From Aphelocoma coerulescens (Eukaryota; Chordata; Aves; Passeriformes; Corvidae): a stretch of 64,000 bases of DNA. The notes below the pieces were generated by a model. That model worked only from the letters and a program-made list of their open reading frames with translations, searched no databases and was not told the origin of the DNA. The position numbers were made by a program, and so were the translations under genes. The DNA is taken from NCBI RefSeq assembly GCF_041296385.1, contig NW_027184085.1:51861109-51925108 (forward strand), given 5' to 3'. This document shows positions 61,264 through 64,000 of this stretch, piece after piece (the stretch's first letter is position 1; each line of letters begins with the position of its first letter).

Positions 61264-62749
61264 GCTTTTGCACCTATTCTCTCTAACAGTTGCCATATCT
61301 CTGTGCCATAGTTTTGCAGCTGCTCTTTAAAGAAGAATGACAGCTTTTTTTTTTCCAGATCTAGGCTGTATTGTTATTTCACTTTTGCAGAAATTGGCCT
61401 CTACTATACCTGCATTTAAACTGCAAAATGTTATAAAGAGAGAGAGAATTTTTAAGGTAAGTGACTCTACAGATGAAAATAAAAATGCCAAATTTGATTA
61501 TGGATTTCTCCATGTATTCATGTCCTTGGAGTCTCATACAGTCACTAGACAACAGTGGATGCTCCTAATTAAGCAAGTTTTGAATGACCGACCCAGTGGT
61601 CTACCTGTGAAATGCTCTGTAACCCACAACCTCATACAATAAATTATAGTAGATTTATTTCAGTATATTTAAGTATATGTGTTCACTAAGGAATTAATAA
61701 TGGGAATAAAATTCTGGTTTGCTATTCCCAGGTACTTTGTGCGCTAAAAGTTACTTCTAAGTCATTATTTTGCATGGTGTGTGAGCAAACAGCTAGAAGG
61801 CACTTATAGTTGCAAAGCAGAGATAACTGTCATGCTTTTGTGAGTGAAACGCAACATGTAAATCTCTCTCATACACCTCAACCATCTCTTGGTTTACAGC
61901 CAGATCTGCAACACAGAAAAGAGTGGCAGAAGGTATTGCATTTTCATTTCTGTAATAAAAGATGTTGATGCACAGCTGCTGATAAAAAAGAAAAGGGCAA
62001 TTTTTTGAAGGAACATGGTTCGATTTTTTTCAATGGAACAGTGATTTTCCAGATTGCAGTGTAGAGCAACAAAACTAAGCGTTCATCTAAAAGTAGGTGT
62101 AGTGGATGTCTGAGCTGGTCCAGGATGGTTAGCTCTTCATCAAGACCAGCAGGCTTGGTCAGTTGCTCTACTCCATGAAAAAGGAAAGAAAAGTTTATAT
62201 TTTCACCACAAAGCCATAAATTCTTGAGTCAGCATTTTCATGCCTGTGTCTTCTTGCACATAATTTTTGGTATAACTTGATACAAATGTAGTTCTCATTT
62301 ATGTATTTCAGTGAATGAGAAACTTCTTGAAACTAGGGAGGTAAAAATGTTAAATACAACAACCAAGTATTAATACTGCCAACTTGCATGTAGATGTACA
62401 AGCATAAGTAACTCCACTTGGAGATCTGATCATCCAATCAGAGGCACTGTTATTATTAAAGCAAATTAGAAGCTTTAAAACATAAGTAGCACATTTAATT
62501 TGTCTTCAGACTACACTTCCATCATTTATTTTGACCACCTTTTCCTTAGTCTCTTTTTGCTGTTGAAAAGCTTAACAAATTGAGAAAATTATTTCTCTTA
62601 TGTAGTAATCCAACATCAATGGAATTTTATCAGCTCTGGCAGAAGAATTTGGCAACAATAACTTGGTCATATACCATAGAGGGTTCTATTTTTCTGGCCT
62701 AATTGAAATGTAGATATTGCCTTGCCACTGTTTAAAATTCTGTGGGATA
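61264..62749. other. AT-rich sequence, no gene recognised
   Basis: Unique-looking DNA to the right of the Y-box element. The frame 61337-61642 (101 codons) begins after a T run (61346-61355) and resembles no family I know. Confidence 0.6.
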
Positions 62750-63137
62750 TTCTGATAGACTGTGGGAGCTGGACCTGTTTCGTCTGGAGAAGAGAAGATT
62801 GAGAGATCTCATTAATGCATAGAAATATCTCAAAGGCAGGTGCCAAGAGGATGGTGCCAGACTCTTCTCAGTGGTGTCCAGTGACAGAATGAGGAACAAT
62901 GGCCACAAACAAAGCAGAAGATGTTCCACCACAATGTGAGGAAGAACTTCCTGACAATGAGGGTGGCAGAGCATTGGAACAGACTGCTCAGGAAGTCATG
63001 GAGTCTCCCTGTCTGGAGACATTCCAAACCCACCTGGATACATTCCTGTGTCACCTGCTCTAGGTCACCCTGCCTTGGCAGGGGGCTGGATGGGATGATC
63101 TCCAGAGATTTCTCCCAACCCTAGCAATTCTGTGATT
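62750..63137 (+). mobile_element. CR1 LINE 3' end fragment
   Basis: End of ORF2 in plus orientation: LFRLEKRRLRDLINA (about 62776-62820), [12 protein letters not shown] (about 62836-62871), [12 protein letters not shown] and FLTMRVAEHWNRLLRKSWSL, the last on another frame after an indel (about 62948-63007). The 3' UTR has TGCCTTGGCAGGGGGCTGGA and TGGGATGATCTCCAGAG, and ends in AGCAATTCTGTGATTC. 5' truncated. The open frames at 62732-63124 on either strand belong to it. Confidence 0.93.
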
Positions 63138-64000
63138 CACACATATGAATGGAATATGCACAAGGTAATGCAGGACAAACTAGTTAACATCATCAGAGCT
63201 AATTTCATATTTGTTTTCTCATTTTTTATCTCAAAATATTAAAATGCAGCAATAGTTTTTGTATTAATTAATAATAATTAAAGCAGCAGTCAGTCTAAAC
63301 AATAGGAAAAAAAACCCATAAAACTTATAATCTGGTTGTTTGAATGTAGAAGGTAAATCAAATATTCTTAAGAGGAATAAGCTAATGGTCCTTTCATAAT
63401 GGTCCTTTCTACCACTGAAAACAAAGAACATATTTAATAACCCAGCTTTCAGTTGCCATGTAACTGCAAACTCCCCTTTACTTCAGAGAATATTTAGCTT
63501 TTTTGGAACTAGTCCAGAAGCCGTGGAAACCACTGACAGCTGTACTTCTGACAGTACGTTCTGATTAATTTTGTTTTGTCCTGTTTTCTGGTCTCAATTC
63601 TGCAACTTGCTGTTGCTGTGTGGATGATTGAAGCTATCTGCTTGTGTCAAGCACCAGTGAACACAGTGGGCCGCAGAAGTGCATCAGTTTATTTTAAACA
63701 TGCCTTTTAATAGAGTATTTTCAAAGGGTGATTGAAATACTAGGAGTATGATCCTGCTTGCTCACTAAATGAAATCACAGACAATAAGAACATATGGTTA
63801 GTTTTGGAGGGAAATATATCAGGGGGCTTTGCTCTTATTTTAGTACCACATATAAACATAAGGGAATCAGCAGCTAGAGTCTGGAAAAAGATTTGATTTT
63901 CAGGAAGTTTAGAATTATCAGTGTACTGGCAATATTTTTAAATAACTAGCATGTGATATGAGAGGTGTGATTAATGTTCAGAATACATTATGTCCCAAGG
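63138..64000. other. AT-rich sequence, no gene recognised
   Basis: Unique-looking DNA to the right window edge. A 14-bp direct repeat ATAATGGTCCTTTC/TAATGGTCCTTTC lies at about 63382-63410. Nothing else is supported. Confidence 0.65.

Overview
This window looks like a stretch of a bird genome. Three things suggest it: several CR1 LINE fragments, some ending in the (ATTCTRTG)n tail; LTRs of avian ERVL type; and an AT-rich background with almost no CpG. I recognise no complete host gene. The window reads as intergenic sequence or the inside of a very large intron. No bacterial, plastid or mitochondrial genes, tRNAs, rRNAs or CRISPR arrays were seen. Repeat families were recognised by reading, not by a library search, so subfamily names are not given and species-level assignment is not possible.

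Layout from left to right. 1-703 is a long (GGAAA)n/(GAAAA)n tract. 4410-4640 holds a worn minus-strand CR1 end. 8775-11050 holds two CR1 pieces in permuted order (the second half of the reverse transcriptase, then endonuclease plus the first half). They abut a minus-strand ERVL-type LTR at 11051-11578. 13023-13314 is a plus-strand solo LTR. Further CR1 pieces lie at 16815-17061 (+), 22091-22945 (-), 39584-40271 (-), about 40395-40738 (+) and 62750-63137 (+), with a very old LINE remnant near 42590-42830. Other LTRs lie at 50734-51196 (-) and 53484-53857 (-). The rest is single-copy-looking AT-rich sequence with short microsatellites and at best weak exon candidates (12342-12490, 28033-28177).

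The standout is 58872-61257: a compact LTR element of 2386 bp in minus orientation. It has two 291-bp LTRs (TGTT...AACA), a perfect 6-bp target duplication CAGCTG and a polypurine tract. Its internal region is only about 1.8 kb and has no pol or env that I can see. It carries a Gag-matrix-like open frame, then a GC-rich CpG-dense segment, then an intronless cold shock domain of the Y-box-binding protein (YBX) family. The Gag-like and cold-shock parts are in one frame, broken only by two TGA codons. This has the form of a defective retrovirus that captured a host RNA/DNA-binding protein gene, a gag-host fusion. Its LTRs also contain an inverted CCAAT (ATTGG), the kind of site Y-box proteins bind. 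The solo LTR at 13023-13314 belongs to the same broad LTR family, so the lineage inserted at least twice here. The two LTRs differ at about 20 of 291 positions by eye, so the insertion is old and the reading frames are probably decaying.
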